Assembly (NCBI RefSeq): GCF_038957035.1
Contig: NZ_CP152412.1
Location: forward strand, 2,662,501-2,726,500
DNA: 64,000 bases
Source: Bradyrhizobium sp. B097
GTDB taxonomy: Bacteria > Pseudomonadota > Alphaproteobacteria > Rhizobiales > Xanthobacteraceae
Direction of reading: 5' to 3'
Shown here: positions 63,815-64,000 of the stretch, one piece after another
Position numbering within the stretch: position 1 is the first letter of the stretch
Layout of the letters: the number at the start of each line of letters is the position of its first letter
Translations under genes and position numbers: made by a program
The notes under the pieces: model-generated
Seen by the model: the letters and a program-made list of their open reading frames with translations, nothing else
The model's database searches: none
Told to the model about the DNA's origin: nothing

Positions 63815-64000
63815 CTAGGTCATGACCTGCTCGATCCATGACATCACCGCTCTGACGCGCGCCAAATGCTTGAGGTCGGGATGGACGATCAGCCACATTT
63901 CGCGAGAGAGAACAGGCCTTGCGCCGCTCAAACGATACAGCTCAGGAATCTCATCCGCTATGCGGCAGGGCAGCAGCGATCGGCCCAAACCGGCACGGAC
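63815..64000 (-). CDS. LysR-family transcriptional regulator, C-terminal part
   Basis: The final 61 residues of a minus-strand gene are visible, and the start lies beyond the window. VRAGLGRSLLPCRIADEIPEL followed by SREMWLIVHPDLKHLARVRAVMSWI is the standard end of the LysR effector-binding domain (GLG-x-LLPC, LW-x-x-HPDL-x-x-x-ARVRA). The helix-turn-helix is not visible. The regulated genes are unknown. Confidence 0.85.
   Translation of the reverse strand, partial: VRAGLGRSLLPCRIADEIPELYRLSGARPVLSREMWLIVHPDLKHLARVRAVMSWIEQVMT

Overview
The window looks like ordinary chromosome of a slow-growing alphaproteobacterium of the Bradyrhizobium/Rhodopseudomonas group. The reasons are high GC with long antisense shadow frames, a protein matching what I remember of Bradyrhizobium D-tartrate dehydratase including every catalytic residue, a PhaZ-type PHB depolymerase, DUF1236, DUF3096, DUF2339 and TIGR02301 proteins, and many dispersed intergenic palindromes of the kind common in that group. 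I see no rRNA, tRNA, CRISPR array or prophage. One intact insertion sequence is present. About 70 genes can be supported; the first (sugar dehydrogenase) and last (LysR regulator) run off the window.

Layout. 0-7 kb: PQQ-type sugar dehydrogenase (partial) with a diheme cytochrome c, amidase, glutathione peroxidase overlapping a DUF3297 gene, D-tartrate dehydratase, a membrane protein. 6.5-13.3 kb: malonyl-CoA decarboxylase, an AraC regulator divergent from an MFS exporter, a membrane protein joining a class III nucleotide cyclase to a periplasmic SUMF1-like domain, a DUF4399 protein and a solute-binding protein. 13.4-14.3 kb: an IS5-family (IS1031-like) element inserted in an intergenic palindrome. 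14.4-17.3 kb: a sigma-54 promoter, a formate/nitrite channel and a PP2C phosphatase/Ser-Thr kinase. 17.5-27.1 kb: molybdate-like binding protein, PHB depolymerase, GST, cupin, an enolase-superfamily enzyme next to a branched-chain-type binding protein, an AraC/GyrI-like regulator and a transglutaminase-like protein. 27.1-28.2 kb is gene-free and filled with palindromic repeats, two of them in a 275-bp tandem duplication.

28.2-46.6 kb is mainly housekeeping: polyprenyl diphosphate synthase, a DUF2007 protein and overlapping methyltransferase, S49 peptidase, glyQ-glyS, a methyltransferase, a two-module repeat protein, DUF1236 and DUF3096 proteins, pyruvate phosphate dikinase with a histone-like tail, SleB-type cell wall hydrolase, MFS transporter, acryloyl-CoA-reductase-like enzyme and small exported proteins. 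46.6-64 kb: a 901-residue DUF2339 membrane protein, a tyrosine phosphatase, a minus-strand run of HD hydrolase, 3-methyladenine glycosylase I and YgfZ, dihydroorotase, a HAD-TIGR02301 pair, Nudix, SRAP, RidA with a split YeeE/YedE pair, Mug glycosylase, HD protein, Baeyer-Villiger-type monooxygenase and a VOC protein.

The points most worth a second look are the sigma-54-driven channel/kinase-phosphatase pair, the cyclase-SUMF1 fusion, the duplicated-module protein behind a CtrA-like half site, altered active-site residues in dihydroorotase (Gln for the first His of HxH) and in the second enolase-superfamily enzyme (Ser for the dyad Asp), tiny genes with strong ribosome binding sites, and the way dispersed palindromes have been tandemly amplified, hit by an IS, or absorbed into coding ends.
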